The notes: generated by a model not told the origin, from the letters alone. Numbered from the stretch's first letter, positions 10,701 through 20,366 are shown. The stretch: DNA of 64,000 bases from an uncultured Bacteroidales bacterium (GCA_947164985.1 CAMUYI010000001.1:62001-126000), one strand, 5' to 3'. Made by a program: numbers and translations.

Positions 10701-13700
10701 CCGTAGCCTTGATTGTCGTAGATGCCGCACTTAAATCAGCTATCGTTACCTTCGAAGCGTTAGTGCCGGATACTGTCCAACCGGTGAAATGGTATCCTGT
10801 GTTAGGTGTGGCTACTAAACTCTTCGCACTAACGTGATATACCTTTGCTGTTCCTCCGGCATCAACAACAGCGCCATTATAACTGATCGAACCATTACCA
10901 TTATGCGTAAATGTGGTAGTATAGCTCTTCTGAGACCACCTAGCGTAGAGCGTAGTAGGCATAGTTGTTCTAATCCACACACCACCAACTCCGGTATAGC
11001 CTGAGACATTCTCTGACATGACACCCTTAGACGAAATCACCTGTTTCCTTGTACTACTGCTTGCCGTAGTGTTCCAACTATGGAAAGTATAGCCCGTTCT
11101 GGTCGGATTGGTGATAGTAGTATGTGTTGCAGCGTTATAAGTCATTGTTACACTTATTGAGCCACCAGAACCACCGTTTGCATCCAACGTTACTTCGTAT
11201 GTCGCAGCAGTCCACTTAGCGTACAGATCTATTACTGCATCTTGGGTGCTACTGAGGTTGCTAACACTCTGACCATTTTCATAAATAACCTCCCCATCAG
11301 TAGTCGCTGCCCAACCGGCAAAATTGTAGCCGGTTTTGGTGAACGCATTAGAGGTCAATGCTTTCGCTACATCGTACGTGAATGACTCATTGGACATCGT
11401 ACCGGTAGCATCCTCATCGTTCTTGTTAAAGCGTAACGAATAGGTAACCGCTGTCCATTGTGCCGTATAGGTTGTGTTCGCCGCAGGCATGGTTGTTGCA
11501 GGCGTTACAACGCTCGTTCCATTATGCCAACCGGCAAATACATACCCGGTCTTCGTCGGAGTGTTCGGCGCAGTAATTGCGGTACCGTATGCCACTGTAC
11601 CGCTTGTATAACCTTCGGTTAAGACATCGCCATCCGTTACCCATGACAGATTATAACTCTTACGCGTGTAATTATAGGTTACCACGCGCGAGCCGTCTGC
11701 AAGGATAGTTACCGTCTGACCAGCCGGAGCTTCAAAGCCCTCGTAAGACTTGCGAGCAGGAGTTACACTTGCACCTGTCGTGCCCGTTAGATTATCCGTC
11801 TCCGTCGGAGTAGAAGGATACGTACCATCGAGGTTTTGCTGGTAGTGCTTAACCGTATAGTTAATGTCATTGCGCGCTACAAAGTTCGCCGTAATGGTCT
11901 TGTCTCCGGTTGAGCCAAGTGCGATCTGCGTGATTGGGTTGCCGCCGCATGTCCAACCGGTGAAGGTGTAGCCCACGCGCGTACCCGGATTGGCAAGAGT
12001 AATAGTTGCCGTCTCAATGGTGTATGTCGCCGGGTTACTATTGGTCGCACCGTTCAAACCCTCGTAGGTGAGGTTGTAGGTAACGGCTGACCAGTTGGCT
12101 GTAATGGTCTTGTCTCCGGTTGAGCCAAGTGCGATCTGCGTGATTGGGTTGCCGCCGCATGTCCAACCGGTGAAGGTGTAGCCCACGCGCGTACCCGGAT
12201 TGGCAAGAGTAATAGTTGCCGTCTCAATGGTGTATGTCGCCGGGTTACTATTGGTCGCACCGTTCAAACCCTCGTAGGTGAGGTTGTAGGTAACAGCGGC
12301 CCATACCGGATAAAGCGTCAGCGAGGCATTTGCCGTATATGTTCCGCCGAGGGCATAAGCTTGCGCACCGCCATCAGTCAGGCTCCAGCCAGTCTGTGTA
12401 TATCCGTCGCGAGTGAAGGTACTGCTTGACAAGGTAGCATCTTCGCCACACGTTTTCGTTCCCGCAGCCACTGCTCCTGTTCCATGCGCGCCTGCGTTAT
12501 AAATAACAGGATACGTACGCACGTCATCAGAGAATTGGGCATACAGAGTCTTCATGTCATACTCGATAACAAATTCCGGAGTAATCTTCACACCACCAAC
12601 CGGCTGCGAGTACCATCCGGTAAAGTCGTTACATCCTTTCTGTGCGTCAGGAGGAACGGCACCAATCGTAGCGCCATGGATTACTTCAATCGAAGATACT
12701 TCACTCGTACCGCCATTCGTGTAAGCATCCAGCGTGAAGGTATAGTGTCTGCGTGCATACAGGTACTCAACTAACGTTGTTCCAGCCGCAGCGATGGTAA
12801 CCGTCTGCGCAGCCGGCGAGACAAAACCCTCATAGGATTTCACATCCGGTGTTACAGATGTAGCCGTCGTACCCGTCAACGATTGAGTCTCAACCGGATC
12901 TGTCGGATACGTGCCATCTACATTTTGCAGATAGTGCTTAACGGTATATTTAGTATTAACATTTGGTATCCAAAGTGGCGTATACGTAACATCCTCGGCC
13001 GGCATAGTAGCAGCCACTATCGCATCCCAACTTTGGAAGGTATAACCAGTCCGTGCTACCACTGGGGCTGTAATCGCAGTACCGTAAGCAACAGATTGGC
13101 TTTGCGTACCCGTTTTATTCTTAGCCGGAATAGGAGAGCCCGCAGTAGTTACTTTTCCTTCACCAAGTGCATATGTCAAGGTATAACTATTAACCGTAAA
13201 TTGCGCATAATACGTTATATCACCTGACACAACCGTAGAAGCAGTTAGTTGCGTACCGCCTGATGCCGCCGTGAACCAACCCGTGAAGGTATGTCCTTCT
13301 TTGGTTGCAGAAGGCAATTCTCCTGCAGCCGCGCCAGGCGCTACACGGATATATTCTGTTGCGCACTCACCGCCATTGGTGGTTGCATCCAGAGATATAG
13401 TATATCTAAGATCTGTCTGTTCGAAACATGCATAATAGGTTGCTCCTGCCGATGTTACAGCCGTCAACGCAGCCGGTGTGTTGTCGTTTGAAGTGGACCA
13501 TCCGTTGAATGCATACGAGAAGCCTCCGGCGCTTGCTTTCGTCGGCTCTGCCTCTGTGTATGTCGGAACTTTTCCTTCTTCCTGATAAGTGGACTGCAAG
13601 GTCTCACTTCCATTCATGAAAGTCACCAGATATGAGTTGGCCACCTTGTATAAATATTCCGGATAATTAGCATCCGTTGTGGGTAGAGTTATTACATGTT

Positions 13701-16700
13701 TCGGAGCTGTGGTATATCCTGCCACATTCTCTTGATTATTGTAATAACCACCGGAAATGGTATATGTGGATGTAGATACATTCGTTGCTGCAATGTTTGT
13801 TGCAGAAGCAGTCATACTTGCCACTTTGAACTTACCGCCCGTGATAGAGCAATTCGGCGTAGCAGTGGCAGTTTCATAACCCGTTGCGCCGGATTCACTT
13901 ACCGGATTCTCTACATAGACACTATATGCTTTGTTTGTTTTAGCTTGAACGTCTATTACACCGTTGGAGATATTTGCTGTTCCCGCATTGGCATAGTTAC
14001 CGGCATAGTAACTCGAATTAGATGCGTGGGTGGTTGTAATTTTTGTCGATGCGGCACCAACATACACACCATACGCGTCCGTTGTACCTGTTGTTCTAAC
14101 TGTCAACGTGCCTCCTGTCATGTTAAGAGTTCCATTGTACACAGTACCTGCTTTATTAGCCGGAGCCTCCTCAGAAATTCTAACTCCATACGCAACGGAA
14201 GTCGCAGCGACATCAATATCTGCCGTCCCCTTAATAGTTGTTGTTCCATCATAGAGACGAACACCTATTGCAGTCGATGTAGTCGGTCTAACGGTAATCT
14301 TTCCTCCGGAGATTTCCGTTGTTCCTAACGAACGAACACCTTCTGCCGTAGCTCCGTTTTTATTCTCCACTCTAATCTCACCTCCGGAGATATAAGCCTC
14401 CGCACGTGACCACGCTGTAATAGTGCGTGGCTCATTTGTGTCATATGTATATGTACAATTGACATATACGCCGATAGAGGAGCTTTTCGTGGTTGATTTG
14501 ACCGTTCCGCCTGTCATGTTCAGTGTCGCATGATAGGAAGCAGTCTGATTAACAAGGATTCCTTCACCGGTTGTTCCCCCAGCATATGTAGTCGCTTCAA
14601 TCACAGCATCATCCTGTACATTCAGCGTACCACCAGTGACTTGTATTCCTCGTGGTTCTGTTTTTGCTCCAACTGATGCAATCACTTCTCCTCCTTTGAC
14701 GGTTATTGTAGAACTATTACCTTCGCCATATATACCAAACGGGTTGTGATCTGCTTGAGCATAAACTTTACCTCCTTCAATCGTACACTGCTGGCTTGCT
14801 TTGACAATGATAGCGCAAGAAGTGGTGCTTGTCTGTCCCGTAGCATATGGCAACGTGTTAATAGAAGAAATCGTACCGCCCTTGAGCTTTAAGTGACCCT
14901 TCGTTACATTTACAGCATAACGACGCCCATTATAGGAATAATACAGATTTATCTTTCCCTCTTTACCTTCTGTGTTATTATCTTCTATAATAAACGTACA
15001 GCCCGCACCGTTGATTGTCAGCATACTACTTACCGAACCGGTGATAGAATGTCCGTTGAGGTCCAGCGTACATGTCTTGTTCGCACCCGTATAGGAAACA
15101 GCTGTCGTTATACCTGATATATCACGTAAGATTTTAATCGTCGGCGTCTTACGCAGCGCACCGGAAGCGAAAGCGAAAGCTTCATCAAGGAACCAGTAGG
15201 TACGGTTCTCCAATCCGTCTATTACACGGATATACGGATCAGAGAGCACCCATTCTCCGTTGAGATATTCGTAATAAATAGGTACATTGGTTTCATCCAG
15301 CGTATAGAAGAACGGATCTCTCCATTCGGCATTCATCCATTCGCCATCGTACCAGATGAAAATGTCTTCATCTACCACATAAGCTTTTTCCGCATTCTCA
15401 TATTTAGTAGCTTCATGCCAGTTACAACCGGAGAAACAGATGAAGTATCTGTTCTCATCGGAAGCGAGGTGATAAGCCGGGTCCTTGGCATTGGGTTCCA
15501 GTTCGAGGAACTGACCATCTACCAACGCTTTCTTTACTCCTCCGATGGTATAGAGACAGTTGACATCCGTCTCGCCGAGTTCTTCCCAAACACAATCCGT
15601 CTTCGTGTAAATCTTGTTGTTCGAGCCACTGTACATGCCTTCCGTAGCAGTAGGGATAAACTGATGCCAGTCGGAACTCTCTGTCCAGTTGTAGAAATAA
15701 GTATCCGATCCCACCCACCAGTTCGAGCAAGCGTCAGCAGTTACATTGTGCCATTTTTGTGTAAGGTCCAAAGCAGCTTTTTTATCCCATGAATAGACGG
15801 CTGGAGTCCAACCGGAAGTTCCTCCGGTTCCGCTTACTGCGCCGCTGGTAATATAAGTAAATTTGTAGGTATGGTCGTCCTCTTTCTCATCCTTATCATC
15901 GGCAGTAAACCACCGCCCATGGATATTATAGAATGTTGTAGAAGCAATGGATTTAGTATAAGATGCGTCATCATTACAGAGGTTTGCAGAAGCGACAGCT
16001 ACATTTTCATTCGTTGCGGTTGATGTACACATTACGATATTTGTTGCGGACGGGAGTGTAGAGAAAATAATCTTTCCCCCACCATTACCCATGATATTTG
16101 CTCCACCGGCTGTACTATATAATTTACCTGTTACATTTAATGTTCCATCTACTATAAGTTTCGCATCGTCCAGCAAATCTTTAGAGGACCCATCTCCTCT
16201 ATTTTTATGTGACGTTAGATTCTTATAAGGTTTGAAGTAAGCTCCATATACATACATTCCCCAATTATCCACATCGAAAAGATACATATTACTACTTAAA
16301 GTAGCGCTGGCTCCATTTTTAATCTCTATGACTGCTCCGGGCTGTATCAACATTGGCTTGGACAATGTCATATCGCAATCTGCAAGGATAATGTGCATGT
16401 TGCTTGCTATCGGTAAGTTATAATTGGCGGAGTTTACAGATACATATATTTCTACCTCCAAAGCATCTAATTGTGATGTTCCGCTAAGTTCGTAGCACAT
16501 CAAATCAGTGGTTGGGTCATACCACTTTCTGACTGTAGATTTTGAGTCCTTCAACTTAAACAACGAGTTGGAAGAACCGATAATTATAAATGGTCCCGGT
16601 TCTTCTGTTCCGAAACTTGTTTTCAAACAAGTATAGTTTTTGTCTGCTGAGCCATATTTAAATGTGACAGGAATCTCAACATTGTGAATAGAATAACTTT

Positions 16701-18519
16701 GGAACGGAAAAAATTTCCATGAACTTTCTTTTCCTTTTATTGTACTACAAGCACCACCTCCTCGGAAATCACCATACGAAAAATCCTCCCAAACTGAAGA
16801 CCCCGAATTTGCAGTCACGGTACCCACATTAATAGTATTATTCCCTTGATCCATATCTTGTCCCTTGACAAACCCCCATGCATACAAATTAGCGCCGTTA
16901 TTAAGTTCTATGTGCCCACCTTTAGACATATCTATCATTCCACATGCGCCATGTGGATAGCCTCCGGTATGTGTAGAGCCGGTTCCAGCCATTATCTGCC
17001 CACCTACGCATATATTTCCATTGACATTTATGTTAGCTCCTTCAGTAAAAGTAAGTGTACGATAAGCAGACAATGCCGTTGCAGTCTCCAATACAGCAGG
17101 TTTTGTTATTGGAGTTTCCGATGTGTTGTATGGGATATAGAGTGTCACCCCACTTGAAATAGTATAATTTCCCGGCGGAAGGATACCATCTCGCGTGCAG
17201 ATAATATATTTGTTCTTGCTCAGTGCTGCAGCTGCTGTATTAGCCGCATTGAGGTCGGTATAATAAGTAGAACCTACTTTGAACTGAGCTTTTTGGTCAT
17301 CCGTATAGTTGTTATAAGCAAAGCCTGCATAAATTGTGGAGTCTTGTGTAAACGTAGGATTCCACGGATTGGATGTGCTCAATAAGTCTTTTTTCTTGCC
17401 GTGTTTGGTGTACCAACCCGTAAACATATATCCCGATGCCAGGGCTGCTGTCAAGGTAGGGCTATACTTATAGGCATCTCCGGTGTTATATACGTAATTG
17501 GATGTGTTTACCGTTTGTGCATCAACAGTATAAGAGCCTATAGGATCTCCGTTGGCGTCCACGTCCGTTGAAAGGAATGTTATCTTATGATGATTAGTCA
17601 GTTCACGCCATTCCACACCGACTTTTGTCGCTGCCGTAAAAGAAGTCACGCAGGGGTTCTCTTCAGAAATTGTTGTTCTGTTGCCGGCTCCATCTTCCGT
17701 GTACCAACGTACAAATTCCGCCTTCTCGGAAGCATATGCGGTAAGTGTGATTCCTTTTACTCCAATCGTCTGATTGGACGTCGTGATGATGGTCTCGCTA
17801 ACACCTTTGCCGGCCACAGTATAATACCCGTTGTCCCGAGCCGATGTTGATGCGGCTAAGAACGTCACATTGATTGCGGGAATCTGGGCAAACTTGGCGT
17901 AATAAGTTACCGTATAGCGGGTAGATCCCTCATACGTCGTTACTCCGCTACCATCTTTATAACTTGTAAATCCTGCTTGGTTCGGGAATTTTACTTCTAC
18001 ATCCTCCCAAGGATTATCTGTAGAAACCTGCGTATTTCCGTCGGCATCACTATACCAACCTACAAAGTAGTACTCATCCAGATCAGTAGGAGTAGCCGTG
18101 AAAGTGAAGGTGTTGGTGTGTATAACCTCCAAATCTTTATGTTCATCTTTTGTTTCAGAGGAGCCTATTCCGGTATCCCAATCCACGTACGACTGGCTAC
18201 CGTCTGCGGTTGTAACAGGGTCGGAACCTTTGGATTTTGCAGTGATTTCCACTGTTCCGTAAGCCACATTCATTGACTTCGCAACGGTCCGGGCATAGTC
18301 CGTTTTGTTATGATAGTCCGTACCGCCGCAGTCGCCAGACGTCGTCCAGTGGCTTCGTCTCGGACCTGTAACATAGGTGGTGTCATTGGGATCTCCGATA
18401 TTGTCGCCCTCGTCGGCGGGGGTAAAGGACATACCGATGGTGCAGAACACAGCCAATAACAGACCAAAAGAAATGGCTGTCAGTTTTGCACTGCTAATCT
18501 TTAATAAATTTTTTCTCAT
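7741..18519 (-). CDS. Giant InlB-repeat / beta-helix surface protein (3592 residues)
   Basis: This is by far the largest gene. A signal peptide (LTAISFGLLLAVFCTIGMSF) is followed by three diverged InlB-like units (FVGWYSD, FVRWYTE, FTGWYTK) in about residues 100-400. Residues about 450-1000 read as a right-handed beta helix rich in GGxIxLNNGA turns. About 1120-1560 is a second helix with T-G-G-x-L/V-x-V rungs, and about 1600-2850 carries some sixteen Listeria-Bacteroides (Flg_new/InlB B) repeats with the core GYTFTGW. A short acidic Glu-rich segment, a globular region and the shared tail (VYILRGEELYTITGQ) close it. An exact 194-bp duplication covers one repeat. Such proteins are exported adhesins or matrix components; T9SS export is inferred from the tail. 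No clear promoter was found in the 33 bp upstream. Confidence 0.93.
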   Translation of the reverse strand: MRKNLLKISSAKLTAISFGLLLAVFCTIGMSFTPADEGDNIGDPNDTTYVTGPRRSHWTTSGDCGGTDYHNKTDYARTVAKSMNVAYGTVEITAKSKGSDPVTTADGSQSYVDWDTGIGSSETKDEHKDLEVIHTNTFTFTATPTDLDEYYFVGWYSDADGNTQVSTDNPWEDVEVKFPNQAGFTSYKDGSGVTTYEGSTRYTVTYYAKFAQIPAINVTFLAASTSARDNGYYTVAGKGVSETIITTSNQTIGVKGITLTAYASEKAEFVRWYTEDGAGNRTTISEENPCVTSFTAATKVGVEWRELTNHHKITFLSTDVDANGDPIGSYTVDAQTVNTSNYVYNTGDAYKYSPTLTAALASGYMFTGWYTKHGKKKDLLSTSNPWNPTFTQDSTIYAGFAYNNYTDDQKAQFKVGSTYYTDLNAANTAAAALSKNKYIICTRDGILPPGNYTISSGVTLYIPYNTSETPITKPAVLETATALSAYRTLTFTEGANINVNGNICVGGQIMAGTGSTHTGGYPHGACGMIDMSKGGHIELNNGANLYAWGFVKGQDMDQGNNTINVGTVTANSGSSVWEDFSYGDFRGGGACSTIKGKESSWKFFPFQSYSIHNVEIPVTFKYGSADKNYTCLKTSFGTEEPGPFIIIGSSNSLFKLKDSKSTVRKWYDPTTDLMCYELSGTSQLDALEVEIYVSVNSANYNLPIASNMHIILADCDMTLSKPMLIQPGAVIEIKNGASATLSSNMYLFDVDNWGMYVYGAYFKPYKNLTSHKNRGDGSSKDLLDDAKLIVDGTLNVTGKLYSTAGGANIMGNGGGKIIFSTLPSATNIVMCTSTATNENVAVASANLCNDDASYTKSIASTTFYNIHGRWFTADDKDEKEDDHTYKFTYITSGAVSGTGGTSGWTPAVYSWDKKAALDLTQKWHNVTADACSNWWVGSDTYFYNWTESSDWHQFIPTATEGMYSGSNNKIYTKTDCVWEELGETDVNCLYTIGGVKKALVDGQFLELEPNAKDPAYHLASDENRYFICFSGCNWHEATKYENAEKAYVVDEDIFIWYDGEWMNAEWRDPFFYTLDETNVPIYYEYLNGEWVLSDPYIRVIDGLENRTYWFLDEAFAFASGALRKTPTIKILRDISGITTAVSYTGANKTCTLDLNGHSITGSVSSMLTINGAGCTFIIEDNNTEGKEGKINLYYSYNGRRYAVNVTKGHLKLKGGTISSINTLPYATGQTSTTSCAIIVKASQQCTIEGGKVYAQADHNPFGIYGEGNSSTITVKGGEVIASVGAKTEPRGIQVTGGTLNVQDDAVIEATTYAGGTTGEGILVNQTASYHATLNMTGGTVKSTTKSSSIGVYVNCTYTYDTNEPRTITAWSRAEAYISGGEIRVENKNGATAEGVRSLGTTEISGGKITVRPTTSTAIGVRLYDGTTTIKGTADIDVAATSVAYGVRISEEAPANKAGTVYNGTLNMTGGTLTVRTTGTTDAYGVYVGAASTKITTTHASNSSYYAGNYANAGTANISNGVIDVQAKTNKAYSVYVENPVSESGATGYETATATPNCSITGGKFKVASMTASATNIAATNVSTSTYTISGGYYNNQENVAGYTTAPKHVITLPTTDANYPEYLYKVANSYLVTFMNGSETLQSTYQEEGKVPTYTEAEPTKASAGGFSYAFNGWSTSNDNTPAALTAVTSAGATYYACFEQTDLRYTISLDATTNGGECATEYIRVAPGAAAGELPSATKEGHTFTGWFTAASGGTQLTASTVVSGDITYYAQFTVNSYTLTYALGEGKVTTAGSPIPAKNKTGTQSQSVAYGTAITAPVVARTGYTFQSWDAIVAATMPAEDVTYTPLWIPNVNTKYTVKHYLQNVDGTYPTDPVETQSLTGTTATSVTPDVKSYEGFVSPAAQTVTIAAAGTTLVEYLYARRHYTFTLDAYTNGGTSEVSSIEVIHGATIGAVPPDAQKGCNDFTGWYSQPVGGVKITPEFVIEYDMKTLYAQFSDDVRTYPVIYNAGAHGTGAVAAGTKTCGEDATLSSSTFTRDGYTQTGWSLTDGGAQAYALGGTYTANASLTLYPVWAAVTYNLTYEGLNGATNSNPATYTIETATITLANPGTRVGYTFTGWTCGGNPITQIALGSTGDKTITANWSAVTYNLTYEGLNGATNSNPATYTIETATITLANPGTRVGYTFTGWTCGGNPITQIALGSTGDKTITANFVARNDINYTVKHYQQNLDGTYPSTPTETDNLTGTTGASVTPARKSYEGFEAPAGQTVTILADGSRVVTYNYTRKSYNLSWVTDGDVLTEGYTSGTVAYGTAITAPNTPTKTGYVFAGWHNGTSVVTPATTMPAANTTYTAQWTAVTYSLRFNKNDEDATGTMSNESFTYDVAKALTSNAFTKTGYNFAGWAATTDGEVIYENGQSVSNLSSTQDAVIDLYAKWTAATYEVTLDANGGSGGSISVTMTYNAATHTTITNPTRTGYTFHSWNTTASSSTRKQVISSKGVMSENVSGYTGVGGVWIRTTMPTTLYARWSQKSYTTTFTHNGNGSISYNGAVVDAGGTAKVYHVSAKSLVATPNTGYHFTGWTVSGTNASKVTIADLSAASTTIKATAASATVTAGFAPDEYTISYKDQGDAEFSGVHGSGYPTTHTYGTATVLVSPTKEGYTFDGWYDNAECTGTALTEIGATDYTADFTLYAKWTLNKYSFTIGVIPTSYGNVDVASITQIPHGSAVTVTGNKFTVNGTTVTATPTATTAEYTYAFSKWNNVPNTVTANVTNITAEFTRTINQYTLTVEANNDAMGTVSGGGTYDYNTVRTITASPKDGYKFVKWNDDNTNASRNVTVTADVTYTATFDYDIANYTVKHWQQNINDDGYTEVVTDRQTNLSGTIGTTTTAEAKEYTGFDAQPFSQQTIEVSGTVVNIYYNRKTFAIAWEVDGVTKKNEIVRYGATPVFGSIPTKDADVQYTYSFTGWTPTPYAAYKDQTYSGSFDAIIRSYTITFVNDNEVFLWSDAVNYGIEPSYGGSIPVSSKTGDGYAYTFEGWKPELAPVSGPATYTAVYSRSAEAITVNTHETVTNNTTASSTTVEEGGALTIGDGETPTSVNTNTTIVEDGGQLIVASGSSLGESDPDEESIIIVESGGQLEVEAEGSIEADVFIIEATIEEQGEEDAKEEVQVSGELSETGSKTLSEIYYDLTRQHGSVPFLARVWYAVAVPWAVETPNYSNGGVFIKRGEEFIPQRLGATFDLLTYDGECRAQNGAGVNCWVYLEDEIDGGADAVMEPGKLYMIYLTEETYTIRFKKKVGVGYPIHTNSLTVSAHNETSNADDANWNGIANPATYRAYMNVNVGEGGLVQKFVPGTQPRDGGRYLPIDLNDKQSVGQPFFVQVDPSAGEGTSVEAKRTNPSAPGAPRRAQAEGGREARYAIGIAANGKLADRLYIQTAEEKEDKYVIGKDMSKMSVSSYVAQMWVERYGSKLCQNTMALTRDKATYPLGIYAPQAGEYMIFAPTDMAPGDIIYLTYDGRVIWNLTMAPYYASLDKGTTTHYGLRLVHSDAPAVTTGVDEVQGENAQCTKVIMDDHVYILRGEELYTITGQKAK
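11891..12294 (-). repeat. Exact 194-bp tandem duplication inside the giant gene
   Basis: Bases 11891-12084 and 12101-12294 are identical, with a period of 210 bp (70 codons), and encode one InlB-type repeat twice. The other repeats of the gene are strongly diverged, so this copy is recent or kept identical by recombination. Confidence 0.95.
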
Positions 18520-18552
18520 ATCTTTTTGTATCTTTAATGTTTTCTAAATTAG

Positions 18553-19716
18553 TTATTTCTCTCCAATAAATCCAACAAATTCCTCAAGGCTTCGCTGTAA
18601 TACACTACCCACTTTCAACTGCTCTTCGTATTTCGAAACCATGGTCGGACTTACGCTGCGATTTAACGCATAGCGCACCACTTCCGGATTAGCATCCTTG
18701 CACATTAATATACCTATACTCGGGTTTTCATTACTGCGTTTCTCCGTTTGGTCAAGTGCTTCCAGATAAAACTCCAATTGCCCCAAATCACGCGGATCAA
18801 ACGTAGTCGTTTTTAGTTCAATAGCCACAAGGCACTGCAATGCACGATGGTAAAACAACAAGTCGCAGCGAAAGTTCTGGCCACCCACCTCAAGCGTATG
18901 CTCCTGATCCACAAAGAGAAAATCTTTGCCCATTTCCAAAATAAACTCCTTCATGTGCGATACGATCTCCTTGCGCAACTTCGACTCTTTGTACTGTTGC
19001 GGCAAGCCCAAGAACTCCAAGATCGCCTTGTCTTTCAGCAACACCTCTGACTGCGGATAGGTCTCCTTGAGCATCGCAGATTGTAATTTCTTGTCGCTCA
19101 ATACCCGCGAGTAGGCATCTGTTTTGATAGCCCGTTCCAGTTCTTTATTTTGCAAATGTTCATACTCCGCATAAAGGATGTAGAATACGTATTGTTCGGG
19201 AGTTTCGCATCTATTTAAAATAATTTGGTGGTTTGTCCAACCCGTCTTCATTAACAACGATGGAATTTGTGCCATTTCGAATGACACAATTATATTGTGT
19301 CCATTTTGTGCCGTTTTGAATGGCACAATTTCCGAACCCTCTATTTGCGCCGATAACGTCGGCACAATTTGCTTATTGAGCTTCAGTTGTTCAATCAGAT
19401 CCACAAAACCAGCAGCAGTATACGTCTCATAGAACTGAACCATTTTGTATATAGTTCTACGACTCCATCCCTTCAGGGTCGGGTTCTGCGTATGGACATA
19501 CTCCGCCAACTGCTGAACAACCTTGGAACCCCAAGCGGCATTCTTGATACGATCAGACACAAATGCACCAACCTGCCATGCCGTCAATACCGACGCATGG
19601 TTAATCGCCAGCACAGCTTGAGTTCTGTTTTGCTCGATGATATGCAACACCGAAGCAAAATCATGTGCTAACGCCACAGATTGATTCTTAGTTTTATTTT
19701 CAACAATATCACTCAT
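18553..19716 (-). CDS. DUF1016 (YhcG-type) PDDEXK nuclease family protein
   Basis: The protein has 387 residues. Residues about 20-130 form the DUF1016 N-terminal helical domain (VLTAWQVGAFVSDRI, GWSRRTIYKMVQFYE). The C-terminal half is the nuclease-like domain with CDLLFYHRALQCLVAIELKT, where D and the ExK pair fit a PDDEXK site, followed by LGQLEFYLEALD. Members of this family are thought to act as DNA nucleases in accessory or defence settings; the role here is unproven. Between the two domains lies an in-frame stretch (about residues 115-150) encoded by several short palindromes at 19267-19365, which looks like an inserted repeat. It has its own promoter at 19787-19817. No partner restriction-modification genes are present. 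Confidence 0.88.
   Translation of the reverse strand: MSDIVENKTKNQSVALAHDFASVLHIIEQNRTQAVLAINHASVLTAWQVGAFVSDRIKNAAWGSKVVQQLAEYVHTQNPTLKGWSRRTIYKMVQFYETYTAAGFVDLIEQLKLNKQIVPTLSAQIEGSEIVPFKTAQNGHNIIVSFEMAQIPSLLMKTGWTNHQIILNRCETPEQYVFYILYAEYEHLQNKELERAIKTDAYSRVLSDKKLQSAMLKETYPQSEVLLKDKAILEFLGLPQQYKESKLRKEIVSHMKEFILEMGKDFLFVDQEHTLEVGGQNFRCDLLFYHRALQCLVAIELKTTTFDPRDLGQLEFYLEALDQTEKRSNENPSIGILMCKDANPEVVRYALNRSVSPTMVSKYEEQLKVGSVLQRSLEEFVGFIGEK
19267..19365. repeat. Cluster of short palindromes inside the DUF1016 gene
   Basis: Two related 23-bp hairpins occur at 19267-19289 and 19306-19328 (both TTGTG...CACAA). Between them sits ACACAAT-TAT-ATTGTGT (19284-19300), and a GCCGA/TCGGC hairpin lies at 19350-19364. 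All are in coding sequence, in the linker between the two protein domains. Confidence 0.75.
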
Positions 19717-19786
19717 GTCTATTCTTCTATTTTTTATCTACCACTCTCACGCGCATAGGTATATAAGCGCCGCATAGAAAGCGGTG

Positions 19787-19817
19787 CAAAGTTACTGCTT
19801 ATTTGCGACATACACAA
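19787..19817 (-). promoter_or_regulatory. Promoter for the DUF1016 gene
   Basis: The minus-strand boxes are TAACTTTG (19787-19794) and TTG (19815-19817, in TTGTGTATGT) with 20 nt between them. Confidence 0.8.
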
Positions 19818-19901
19818 GAGTTTAGGGCTAAAAAAGAACAAAAATGTTATTTTTGTAAAGAAAAGATAGCAAAATCGTAAAAAATCGATCGTCGATTAGA
19901 G

Positions 19902-19942
19902 ACTCTTTCACTCCTTCATTCTTTCAATCCTTCACTCCTTAA
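19902..19942. repeat. 8-bp tandem repeat covering the end of a gene
   Basis: Five imperfect units of GGAGTGAA (minus strand) encode the last nine or so residues (LRSEGLKE) and stop of the 144-residue gene and continue past the stop. Confidence 0.75.
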
Positions 19943-20350
19943 TCCCCGATAAATCTCCGTGAACATCCAGCCGTAGAAATGCTTGTAGCTGTTGCTTCCT
20001 TTGGGGATCGTCTCCCGGTACTCTGCATATTTCTCCTGCCAGATACGAGCCTGGGCGATATCCTCCTCGCCAAACTCCTCCGGATGGTAGCATACCCGCT
20101 CAATATCATGCGCCATCCGCTGTGCCGCCTTGATCATCTCCCGATTCCGCGTTGCACCTTCGGACCAAGGTCCTTCGTGGAAGCGCATATAAAAGAGTTC
20201 GTGCAGTTTACTGCCGTCAGGGGCATAGGATTGCGGGCCTTGCGGGCGCCAACGGCAGACGAGACGAGCACGTCTTGCTTGACCTTCCTTGACGCTATCA
20301 ATAGCGCCATGAACTTCGTCTATTCCATTTACAAATTTTGCTATAGCCAT
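19916..20350 (-). CDS. Hypothetical protein, 144 residues
   Basis: I do not recognise this protein. It has no signal peptide or membrane segment. It is rich in charged and aromatic residues (RLVCRWRPQ, LHELFYMRFHEGPW, KHFYGWMFTEIYRG), suggesting a small soluble globular protein. Its opening (MAIAKFVNGIDEVHGAI) resembles the starts of some short Bacteroidales proteins that begin by contrasting a gene product with a self or reference sequence, but I cannot name a family. The last nine residues are encoded by an 8-bp tandem repeat, so the original C-terminus may have been replaced. No standard promoter was found; a 22-bp tandem repeat lies 17 bp upstream of the ATG. Confidence 0.6.
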   Translation of the reverse strand: MAIAKFVNGIDEVHGAIDSVKEGQARRARLVCRWRPQGPQSYAPDGSKLHELFYMRFHEGPWSEGATRNREMIKAAQRMAHDIERVCYHPEEFGEEDIAQARIWQEKYAEYRETIPKGSNSYKHFYGWMFTEIYRGLRSEGLKE

Positions 20351-20366
20351 ATTATTAAATTGTTAC

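Noticed and set aside
13696..14328. Plus-strand open frame of 210 codons, rich in Cys, Ser and Arg
   Set aside because: It is the shadow of the beta-helix part of the giant gene; the composition is that of reverse-read Gly/Thr/Val codons.
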